Of a stretch of 24,908 nucleotides of DNA, positions 7,317 to 12,986 are shown in pieces. The DNA is taken from assembly GCA_900765975.1 (NCBI GenBank), contig CAAFTS010000046.1, forward strand, positions 1 through 24,908. The letters are read 5' to 3'. The notes under the pieces were generated by a model, which saw only the letters and a list, made by a program, of their open reading frames with translations, had not been told where the DNA came from and did not search any database. Origin of the DNA: Lachnospiraceae bacterium (GTDB lineage: Bacteria; Bacillota; Clostridia; Lachnospirales; Lachnospiraceae). Within the stretch, counting starts at the first letter, position 1. Each line of letters starts with the position of its first letter. The translations under genes and the position numbers were made by a program.

Positions 7317-7352
7317 GTACATATATATCAAGAATGAGCGGCGAGGTGTGCT

Positions 7353-9278
7353 ATGAAGAAGAAAAATAACGTAAAGAAAGAACTGCAGCCGTACGAGATT
7401 GGGGAACTGGACCAGTATCTGTTCGGGCAGGGAACGCATTATGAGATCTATAAAAAGATGGGTGCTCATGAAGTTACGAAAGATGGCGTAAAAGGTGTAT
7501 ATTTTGCTGTGTGGGCGCCGCATGCAAAGCGAGTATCGGTAATCGGTGAATTTAACGAGTGGGATTTTGACGCGAATTATATGGAACGGCAGGAACCGAT
7601 GGGGATTTATACTTGTTTTGTGCCTGGGGTAAAAGAAGGGGAATTATATAAGTTTTGCATTGAAACTCAGCAAGGGAAGCGCCTGTTTAAGGCGGATCCG
7701 TTTGCGAATTATGCAGAGCGACGCCCGGGAACAGCGTCGCGTGTTACAGATATTTCTCATTTTAAGTGGACGGATAAGGCGTGGATGGATGCGCGAAAAG
7801 AATGGGACAATAAGGTGAATCCGCTGTCAATCTATGAGGTGCATCTGGGTTCTTGGATGCGTCATCCGGGGCGAGAAGATGAAGGATTTTATACATATCG
7901 CGAGTTTGCAGTTGCAATTGCAGATTATGTAAAGAAGATGGGGTATACTCATGTTGAGTTGATGGGAATGGCAGAGCATCCGTTTGATGGATCTTGGGGG
8001 TATCAGGTGACGGGGTATTACGCACCAACATCACGTTACGGAACTCCGGAAGATTTTGCCTATATGATTGATTATCTGCATAAGAATAAAATCGGTGTTA
8101 TCCTTGATTGGGTTCCGGCACATTTTCCGAAGGATGCACATGGACTGGCTGATTTTGATGGAACTCCGACATTTGAATATGCGGATCCGAGAAAGGGAGA
8201 GCATCCGGATTGGGGAACTAAGATTTTTGATTTTTCGAAACCGGAAGTGCAGAATTTCTTGCTTGGAAATGCATTGCTCTGGATTGAACATTATCATGTG
8301 GATGGACTTCGTGTAGATGCGGTTGCCTCTATGTTGTATTTGGATTATGGAAAACAAGATGGACAGTGGGTTCCGAACAAGTATGGCAGCAATGAGAATC
8401 TGGAGGCGATTGCTTTCTTTAAGCATTTGAATTCAGTAGTTCTGGGGAGAAATCCAGGCAGTATGATGATTGCGGAAGAATCTACTGCATGGCCGAAGGT
8501 AACAGGTTCACCGGAAGAAGATGGTCTGGGGTTCAGCTTGAAGTGGAATATGGGCTGGATGCATGATTTTACAGAATATATGAAATTAGATCCTTTGTTC
8601 CGTAAAAATGCACATTATATGATGACGTTTTCGATGGAGTATGCATATAGTGAGAATTATATATTGGTGCTGTCACATGATGAAGTCGTTCATCTGAAGT
8701 GTTCTATGTTGAATAAGATGCCTGGACTTGGATTTGATAAGTTCGCCAACCTAAAGGCTGGATATGCTTATATGATGGGGCATCCGGGCAAAAAGCTTTT
8801 GTTTATGGGACAGGAGTTCGCTCAGCTTCGGGAATGGAGCGAGGAGCGTGAACTGGATTGGTATCTGCTGGCTGAGAAGCCGCATCAAGCGATTCAGAAC
8901 TGGATGCAGGATTTGCTTCACTTATATAAGAAAAATCGTGCGCTGTATGAGTTGGATACAGAGCCGGAAGGATTTAACTGGATCAATAAGGATGATTTGT
9001 TTAGAAGTATATTCAGTTTTACACGTCATTCGAAAGACAAGAAAAAGAATCTGTTGTTTGTTTGCAACTTTACGCCGATGGAACGACCTGATTATCGTGT
9101 GGGTGTGCCGAAAGGAAAGCAGTATAAGTTGGTATTGAACAGCGATGATGCCAGATATGGTGGCACCGGTGAAGAGAGACCGCTTGTTTATAAAGCGAAG
9201 AAAGGGGAATGTGACGGACAGCCATATTCGTTTGCATATCCACTTCCCCCATATGGCGTAGCGATATTTGAATTTTAA
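7353..9278 (+). CDS. glgB: 1,4-alpha-glucan branching enzyme (GH13)
   Basis: This 641-residue enzyme makes alpha-1,6 branches in glycogen by transferring a cut alpha-1,4 segment. An N-terminal CBM48-like domain (about 25-120, with VYFAVWAPHAKRVSVIGEFNEWD) precedes the GH13 barrel. The branching-enzyme signatures are in order: YEVHLGSW (161-168), ELMGMAEHPFDGSWGYQ (202-218), DGLRVDAVASM with nucleophile Asp322, MIAEEST with acid/base Glu375, and SHDEVVHLK with the transition-state Asp443. A C-terminal beta-sandwich ends the protein. The length fits the bacterial GlgB family, with a short N-terminus. GAGG lies six bases before the ATG. No other glycogen gene is next to it, so it appears monocistronic between its own promoter and a strong terminator. 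In many relatives glg genes cluster, so the isolation is mildly unusual. Confidence 0.97.
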   Translation: MKKKNNVKKELQPYEIGELDQYLFGQGTHYEIYKKMGAHEVTKDGVKGVYFAVWAPHAKRVSVIGEFNEWDFDANYMERQEPMGIYTCFVPGVKEGELYKFCIETQQGKRLFKADPFANYAERRPGTASRVTDISHFKWTDKAWMDARKEWDNKVNPLSIYEVHLGSWMRHPGREDEGFYTYREFAVAIADYVKKMGYTHVELMGMAEHPFDGSWGYQVTGYYAPTSRYGTPEDFAYMIDYLHKNKIGVILDWVPAHFPKDAHGLADFDGTPTFEYADPRKGEHPDWGTKIFDFSKPEVQNFLLGNALLWIEHYHVDGLRVDAVASMLYLDYGKQDGQWVPNKYGSNENLEAIAFFKHLNSVVLGRNPGSMMIAEESTAWPKVTGSPEEDGLGFSLKWNMGWMHDFTEYMKLDPLFRKNAHYMMTFSMEYAYSENYILVLSHDEVVHLKCSMLNKMPGLGFDKFANLKAGYAYMMGHPGKKLLFMGQEFAQLREWSEERELDWYLLAEKPHQAIQNWMQDLLHLYKKNRALYELDTEPEGFNWINKDDLFRSIFSFTRHSKDKKKNLLFVCNFTPMERPDYRVGVPKGKQYKLVLNSDDARYGGTGEERPLVYKAKKGECDGQPYSFAYPLPPYGVAIFEF

Positions 9279-9305
9279 AATAAAACTATATATTTTATCA
9301 AAAGA

Positions 9306-9355
9306 GGGATGCGAAAAAACTCAATCGAGTTTTTTCACATCCCCTTATCTTTTTC
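9306..9355 (+). terminator. Strong intrinsic terminator of glgB
   Basis: A long stem pairs GGGATG plus GAAAAAACTC (9306-9322) with GAGTTTTTTC plus CATCCC (9327-9343), with a single C/A mismatch and an AATC loop. It is followed by a T-rich tail (CTTATCTTTTT). The A-run in the upstream arm means it could also act weakly on the opposite strand. Confidence 0.88.
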
Positions 9356-9384
9356 TGCGTTTTGTTTTTATAAAAGTGTTTGGG

Positions 9385-9830
9385 AGATTTCGTTTATTGT
9401 TTTTGTATTATGAAACAAGAATGGAGGCTGATATTGTAATTGACGGGAGTCGTCACAATCTTCTGAAACGACATCTTCTTGTGGTAGAATCAGGACAGGT
9501 TCACAGCAGTCATAGTGAGAGTGGGAGCGCTATGTTTCTGTGTATTCACTTTTCGAAGGTGAGTTTAAAATATTATTTACCTAATATAGAAACGTTTTAT
9601 ATTGATTGTTTACCGGATGGAGTTCTGGATGATCAATTTGTGCATTATTTGAAACTTTGTAAACAGTTGGAATATTTAACGAAGCTTTATATAGAAGATC
9701 CATTGACGTTCTATCTGAAAGCAGATGGTATTATTCTTCCGGTTATAGCTTAAATCAGAAATTGTTTAATCAGATGTTTAAAAAGATTTATGGCTGTACA
9801 CCAACAGAAGCGCGAAAAAAATCACCATCC
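9385..9830 (+). pseudogene. AraC-family transcriptional regulator remnant (internal deletion, frameshifted)
   Basis: Frame 1 from about 9385 encodes a cupin-like AraC sensor domain (EADIVIDGSRHNLLKRHLLV..SGQVHSSHSE..FLCIHFS) running to about FYLKADGIILPV, then stops at 9751-9753. In another frame, from about 9741, comes GYSLNQKLFNQMFKKIYGC followed by TPTEARKK, the unmistakable last helices of an AraC HTH domain. The linker and most of the two HTH motifs, roughly 100 or more residues, are missing. The junction near 9725-9745 is therefore a deletion that also shifted the frame. The N-terminus is also absent: the open frame upstream of 9385 runs through the glgB terminator and has no ribosome site. 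It cannot encode a working regulator. Possible former targets are the neighbouring genes, but nothing in the sequence shows this. Confidence 0.8.
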
Positions 9831-9862
9831 CCGAAGCTTCTATGTCTTCAAAAACAGTGATT
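9815..9862 (-). terminator. Possible terminator downstream of tRNA-Lys
   Basis: On the - strand AATCAC (9862-9857) pairs with GTGATT (9825-9820), enclosing a partly structured 31-nt interior (CAT/ATG and GAAG/CTTC pairs). It ends in seven T residues on that strand. It lies seven bases after the tRNA 3' end and overlaps the AraC remnant. The outer stem is only 6 bp, so confidence is modest. Confidence 0.45.
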
Positions 9863-9868
9863 CTCTAG

Positions 9869-9941
9869 TGCGCGATCAGGGGCTCGAACCCTGGACACCC
9901 TGATTAAGAGTCAGGTGCTCTACCAACTGAGCTAATCGCGC
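9869..9941 (-). tRNA. tRNA-Lys (anticodon CTT)
   Basis: The 73-nt cloverleaf reads on the - strand from 9941 to 9869. A 7-bp acceptor stem (GCGCGAT with ATCGCGC) is followed by discriminator A, and TAGCTCAGTTGGTAGAGCA forms the D arm. The anticodon stem is CCTGA/TCAGG with loop CTCTTAA, so the anticodon is CTT at 9908-9906, reading AAG (Lys). GGTTCGAGCCC forms the T-loop region. The 3' CCA is not encoded (the next bases are CTA), so it must be added by nucleotidyltransferase. A strong promoter lies about 40 bases upstream. The gene stands alone rather than in a tRNA cluster. Confidence 0.97.
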
Positions 9942-9982
9942 GTGTTTAATTTTGTTTATCCTTCTCGGATAACGCAAGACAT

Positions 9983-10011
9983 ATTATATCGAATACTTTA
10001 GAAAAATGCAA
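9983..10011 (-). promoter_or_regulatory. Sigma-A promoter of tRNA-Lys
   Basis: On the - strand, TTGCAT (10011-10006), a 17-bp spacer and a perfect TATAAT (9988-9983) end 41 bases before the mature tRNA 5' end. The hexamers and spacing are close to consensus, as expected for a stable RNA gene. Confidence 0.8.
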
Positions 10012-10100
10012 GCCTTTTTTTATATTTTTTTATTCTTTTTGCAAGTTTTTTTGATTTTCTATTTTATTTATATATATGAGGATACATTTTTACTCCTTTT

Positions 10101-10142
10101 TACAGCTCCTTTTCTCTTTTTTTTAAGATTTCAGGAGCTGTA
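10101..10142. repeat. Inverted repeat between thioredoxin and tRNA genes
   Basis: A perfect 9-bp inverted repeat, TACAGCTCC (10101-10109) and GGAGCTGTA (10134-10142), is separated by a pyrimidine-rich 24-nt interior. It lies 22 bases past the thioredoxin stop (minus strand). Neither side has a proper U run, so it may be a weak terminator or a 3'-end stabilising hairpin for the thioredoxin mRNA. The rest of 9942-10163 is AT-rich and holds the tRNA promoter but no gene I can support. Confidence 0.5.
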
Positions 10143-10163
10143 TCTGACAAAAATATTCGAATT

Positions 10164-10484
10164 TTATTGGATCTTTGACAACACCATCTGAACTAGAGTC
10201 TCTCGGTTTAACAGACCGCTGGCGGACAATACTGCTTTTCCGTTTATAAATACGACAAATGTTGGAACAATTCCTACATCAAATTTGCCTGCCAGCTGCG
10301 AGGATTCTTCTATTTCAATCTGACATACCTTAAAAATACCTGCGTATGTTTCGGCTATTTCTTCGACCACATCTTCCATCATTGCACATTTGCTGCACCA
10401 TTTTGCATAAAACTCAACCAGTACCGGCAGTTGACAGTCTAACACTTCTCTTTGATAATTTTCTTTATTAACTTTTACTTTCAT
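10164..10484 (-). CDS. Thioredoxin-family protein with atypical WCSKC active site
   Basis: This 106-residue single-domain thioredoxin fold is cytoplasmic (no signal peptide). The active site reads VEFYAKWCSKCAMM, with Cys30 and Cys33, where classic thioredoxin has WCGPC. The buried Asp of thioredoxin is replaced by Glu24. The cis-Pro loop is intact (GIVPTFVVF, Pro74), and NGK follows as usual. A Ser-Lys dipeptide between the cysteines should change the redox potential and partner choice, but the thiol-disulfide chemistry should remain. Start ATG: GAGGG lies eight bases upstream on the - strand. It is preceded by a 49-codon ORF ending 12 nt before this start, so the two are probably co-transcribed. 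It may be a dedicated reductase for a local partner rather than the housekeeping thioredoxin; that is inference. Confidence 0.9.
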   Translation of the reverse strand: MKVKVNKENYQREVLDCQLPVLVEFYAKWCSKCAMMEDVVEEIAETYAGIFKVCQIEIEESSQLAGKFDVGIVPTFVVFINGKAVLSASGLLNRETLVQMVLSKIQ

Positions 10485-10496
10485 TTTACATACCCT

Positions 10497-10646
10497 CTAT
10501 CTGCATCTTCCATTTTGACACCTATTTCGATTTAGAATGCGGATTACATCATCAAAAGAATCTTTGAGCCGCATCATTTTTCGATTCCATTTGGGTTTAC
10601 AATACAATTTTTCGCAAATATAATACTTCCAACCTCTTTTTCGCAT
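10497..10646 (-). CDS. Small basic protein with two CX4C pairs, upstream of thioredoxin (49 aa)
   Basis: This is an unrecognised short ORF. The start at 10646 is chosen because AGAGGA precedes it by about nine bases; an in-frame ATG at 10664 lacks a ribosome site. The 49 residues are strongly basic, with four cysteines in two CX4C pairs: CEKLYC (11-16) and CQNGRC (43-48). They are separated by a Lys/Arg-rich, probably helical middle. There is no signal peptide or membrane span. The stop codon is 12 nt from the thioredoxin start and adjoins its ribosome site, which indicates an operon. The cysteine arrangement suggests metal binding or a redox substrate of the neighbouring thioredoxin. Both ideas are inference, and a chance ORF remains possible. 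Confidence 0.55.
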   Translation of the reverse strand: MRKRGWKYYICEKLYCKPKWNRKMMRLKDSFDDVIRILNRNRCQNGRCR

Positions 10647-10705
10647 AAATATACGTCCTCTCATTTCTATATTTTCACAACACTTTCTTCCTATTAATAT
10701 AGTAT

Positions 10706-10738
10706 GAAAAAAACAGGACTCCGTTCAGGAATCCTGTT
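10706..10738 (-). terminator. Intrinsic terminator of trmB overlapping its stop codon
   Basis: On the - strand AACAGGATTCC (10738-10728) pairs with GGAGTCCTGTT (10722-10712), with one T-G pair. The loop TGAAC contains the trmB stop codon TGA (10727-10725). A run of seven T residues follows. This cleanly separates trmB from the small ORF-thioredoxin pair. Confidence 0.88.
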
Positions 10739-11384
10739 TTCTTGTAATAATCAGTTTATTGATTGGGTTGCCTCTGGAAGAAAACTTTTCTTCGTATTCT
10801 GTCATAATATTTCCTTGATTCATTTCTTTATTATGATGCAAGTCATACGTATGGGCAATCAGATGCCATCCGGCTTCTTTTACCTGTTCTAATGAAAAAT
10901 CAAACAACGGTGTATTGTCTGTCTTAAATTCCACTTCTCCGCCTTTGGCAAGAACTTTCTCGTATCGCGCAAGAAACTCCGTTGATGTCAAGCGTCTTTT
11001 TGCGTGTCGTGCTTTAGGCCATGGATCTGAGAAATTCAAATAAATCTTCTTAACCTCTCCCGGTGCAAAGACATTTTCCAAATCTCTGGCATCCATACAC
11101 ACAAACCGAATATTCTGCAAATCTTTAAACTCTTCTGTCTCCAGTCTCTCAATTGCGCGAAGAAGTACGCTGGAGTATCGTTCGATTCCTACAAAATTGA
11201 TATCGGGGTGTGTTTTTGCCATATTCAGTAGGAATTGCCCTTTTCCCATTCCAATCTCAATATAAACAGGATGCTCATTTTGGAATACTTCTTTCCAACA
11301 TCCTTTTTGTGCTTCTGGTCGTTTTATTACAAATGCGTGTGCCTGCAAAGTACTGTCGGCACGCGGAATATTTCTTAATCGCAT
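10725..11384 (-). CDS. trmB: tRNA (guanine-N7-)-methyltransferase
   Basis: This 219-residue class I SAM methyltransferase forms m7G46 in the variable loop of tRNAs. The SAM-binding motif is IEIGMGKGQFL (Gly45, Gly47, Gly49), with the acidic ribose-binding residue in FVGIERY (Glu68). The family signature NFSDPWPKARHAKRRL spans 117-132. The C-terminal TEYEEKFSSRGNPI (195-208) is the conserved substrate and SAM-closing block typical of TrmB. The length matches the bacterial family (about 210-240). AAAGGGAG lies upstream of the ATG, and a good promoter sits about 35 bases further. It is monocistronic: its own terminator overlaps the 3' end, and the divergent neighbour is the V-type ATPase operon. 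Confidence 0.97.
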   Translation of the reverse strand: MRLRNIPRADSTLQAHAFVIKRPEAQKGCWKEVFQNEHPVYIEIGMGKGQFLLNMAKTHPDINFVGIERYSSVLLRAIERLETEEFKDLQNIRFVCMDARDLENVFAPGEVKKIYLNFSDPWPKARHAKRRLTSTEFLARYEKVLAKGGEVEFKTDNTPLFDFSLEQVKEAGWHLIAHTYDLHHNKEMNQGNIMTEYEEKFSSRGNPINKLIITRKQDS

Positions 11385-11418
11385 AATATACTCCCTTTCT
11401 ATGATGTCTTTCTTTGTT

Positions 11419-11447
11419 ATAATATCATGCGTTTTTCACACCATCAA
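11419..11447 (-). promoter_or_regulatory. Extended -10 promoter of trmB
   Basis: On the - strand, TTGATG (11447-11442), a 17-bp spacer and TATTAT (11424-11419) lie just upstream of trmB. The TG dinucleotide one base before the -10 makes it an extended -10 element. It ends 34 bases upstream of the trmB ATG. Confidence 0.75.
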
Positions 11448-11519
11448 GCGGTCTGAGACAAAAAATTTTTATATATTGTCTAAAAAATAACAATTTCCAA
11501 TTTTTTTTCATAAACACCG

Positions 11520-11547
11520 TTGATTTTTTCTGACAAAGTTGTATGAT
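11520..11547 (+). promoter_or_regulatory. Putative promoter of the V/A-type ATPase operon
   Basis: TTGATT (11520-11525), a 16-bp spacer and TATGAT (11542-11547) precede the first ATPase gene by about 73 bases. The surrounding 11450-11560 stretch is very AT-rich, with A and T tracts that could act as an UP-like element. The -10 is embedded in a palindrome described separately. Confidence 0.55.
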
Positions 11548-11576
11548 AGTATCATTAAATCATAAAATGTATGATT
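11543..11576. promoter_or_regulatory. Operator-like tandem palindromes over the ATPase operon promoter
   Basis: ATGATA-G-TATCAT (11543-11555) is a perfect palindrome with a 1-bp centre that overlaps the -10. A second inverted repeat, AATCATA (11558-11564) and TATGATT (11570-11576), follows within three bases. The half-site ATCATA/TATGAT thus recurs four times, with small variation, in 35 bases. The layout suggests a repressor or activator site controlling the operon. No specific regulator family is recognised. Confidence 0.5.
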
Positions 11577-11620
11577 GTGTGCTTTTTGTGATTTAAAAAA
11601 ATCTACGACAGGAGGTTATT

Positions 11621-11932
11621 ATGGAATCTGTTATCAAAAAAATATCCGAGATAGAATCTGCAGCTTCCGCCATTGTCGCCAATGCTGAAAAGCAAAAGGA
11701 ATCTTTGGATCATGAGTATCGTGCCAAGCGAAATGCTTTTGATCAGGACCTAGAGGAAAGAACAATGACGAAGATACAGCAGATCAGGGATGATCTTGAA
11801 ACACGAACATCCGCCCTGCTGAACGAGCAGAGTGTTGAAAATGATGACTCTATTACTGAATTACAACGGCAGTATAATGAGTATCACACACGCTATGCAC
11901 AAGATATATTAAAACGGATTACAGAGGTATAA
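11621..11932 (+). CDS. V/A-type ATPase peripheral stalk subunit G/H
   Basis: This 103-residue, almost entirely helical and charged protein is predicted to form a coiled coil. Alternating Ala/Glu/Lys/Gln runs through residues 10-60 (IESAASAIVANAEKQKESLD). Family role: it pairs with subunit E in the peripheral stalk (stator) linking the catalytic head to the membrane subunit I. It is recognised by composition and by its place as first gene of a complete V-type ATPase operon, as in Enterococcus ntpF and streptococcal operons; sequence identity in this subunit is low. AGGAGG lies seven bases before the ATG. It ends four bases before the next gene. Confidence in identity rests mainly on context. 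Confidence 0.8.
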   Translation: MESVIKKISEIESAASAIVANAEKQKESLDHEYRAKRNAFDQDLEERTMTKIQQIRDDLETRTSALLNEQSVENDDSITELQRQYNEYHTRYAQDILKRITEV

Positions 11933-11936
11933 ACTT

Positions 11937-12986
11937 ATGGGAACTCTACTTAGCTACAGTGGAATTGTAACCAAAGTCCGTGCCATGGAAGCCAAACTGT
12001 TAAGGCCAGAAAACTTTGAAGAAATTGCAAATCTACATAGTGTGCCGGAAGTGGTTTCTTATTTGAAAGAGAATTCATCTTACGACTATGTATTGAATCT
12101 GCTGGATGATGCACAACTTCATCGTGGCGATATTGAAAAAATATTAGCCCGTCAGCTTTATTATGAGTATTCAAAGATTTACAAGTTCTGCACGCTTTCA
12201 CAGAGAAAGTTTTTGAAGCTTTATATCAGACGTTACGAAATTGATCTAATCAATTATTGTTTCCGTATCGTCATCAATCATTATCAGGAGCCTTTTGATC
12301 TGAACTATAAAAAGCCTTTTTTTGATAAGTATTCTCAGATCTCAATTGACAAGCTCATTACGTCGCGTACAACAGATGAGCTGGTTGACAATTTGAAGGG
12401 CACTGAATATTATGAACCGTTGAACAGACTTCGGGATAAACCGTCAATCACATTGTTTGACTATGACCTGACACTGGACCAGTACTATTTTTCTACTATC
12501 TGGAAGGAAAGTAAAAAGGTACTAAAAAACAAAAAGGAACTGGAACTTTACCTAAGAGACTGTGGAACAAAGATTGATCTTTTGAATCTACAGTGGATAT
12601 ACCGAGCGAAAAAGCACTATAATATGGCTCCTGCTGATATCTATTCTCTTCTTGTTCCAATCCACTACAAAATTTCAACAGAATTGATCAAGGAAATTGT
12701 GGAAACTGCGACCGTGGAAGATATGATTGCTGCATTTCAGAAGACTACTTATGCACAGCATTATGATTTTTCCGGCGGAAATACCATTGAGCAGATGTAT
12801 TCAGAATGTCTGAATCATCTTTATAAGATGGATCGGAGACAAAATCCTTATTCCATTGCAACGATCAATACTTATCTATTTCTAAAGGAAGACGAACTAA
12901 GAAGGCTGACCACTGCAATAGAGTGTATTCGCTATGGTTTGTCACCAAGCGAAACGTTGGCTTATGTGGGAGGTAAAACGCAATGA
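11937..12986 (+). CDS. ntpC: V/A-type ATPase subunit C (AC39/d type)
   Basis: This 349-residue all-helical protein belongs to the vATP-synt_AC39 family, the funnel that couples the central stalk (D/F) to the membrane ring (K). Recognisable pieces are the N-terminal SYSGIVTKVRAMEAKLL, the QLYYEYSKIYKFC helix, the RRYEIDLINYCFRIV segment, and the C-terminal NPYSIATINTYLFLKEDELRRLTTAIECIRYGLSP, which is the family hallmark. The length is normal. AGAGG lies about nine bases before the ATG. The stop overlaps the next gene by ATGA (12983), implying coupled translation. In many other bacterial operons C lies after E, so its place as second gene here is an order variant. Confidence 0.93.
   Translation: MGTLLSYSGIVTKVRAMEAKLLRPENFEEIANLHSVPEVVSYLKENSSYDYVLNLLDDAQLHRGDIEKILARQLYYEYSKIYKFCTLSQRKFLKLYIRRYEIDLINYCFRIVINHYQEPFDLNYKKPFFDKYSQISIDKLITSRTTDELVDNLKGTEYYEPLNRLRDKPSITLFDYDLTLDQYYFSTIWKESKKVLKNKKELELYLRDCGTKIDLLNLQWIYRAKKHYNMAPADIYSLLVPIHYKISTELIKEIVETATVEDMIAAFQKTTYAQHYDFSGGNTIEQMYSECLNHLYKMDRRQNPYSIATINTYLFLKEDELRRLTTAIECIRYGLSPSETLAYVGGKTQ

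Noticed and set aside
9268..9384. N-terminal part of the open frame beginning at ATG 9268, upstream of the AraC remnant
   Set aside because: It starts inside the end of glgB, reads through a strong terminator hairpin and shows no protein similarity.
10006..10191. Plus-strand 61-codon frame between tRNA and thioredoxin
   Set aside because: The composition is almost all Phe/Leu/Ile/Tyr from AT-rich DNA, with no ribosome site, and it overlaps the thioredoxin 3' end.
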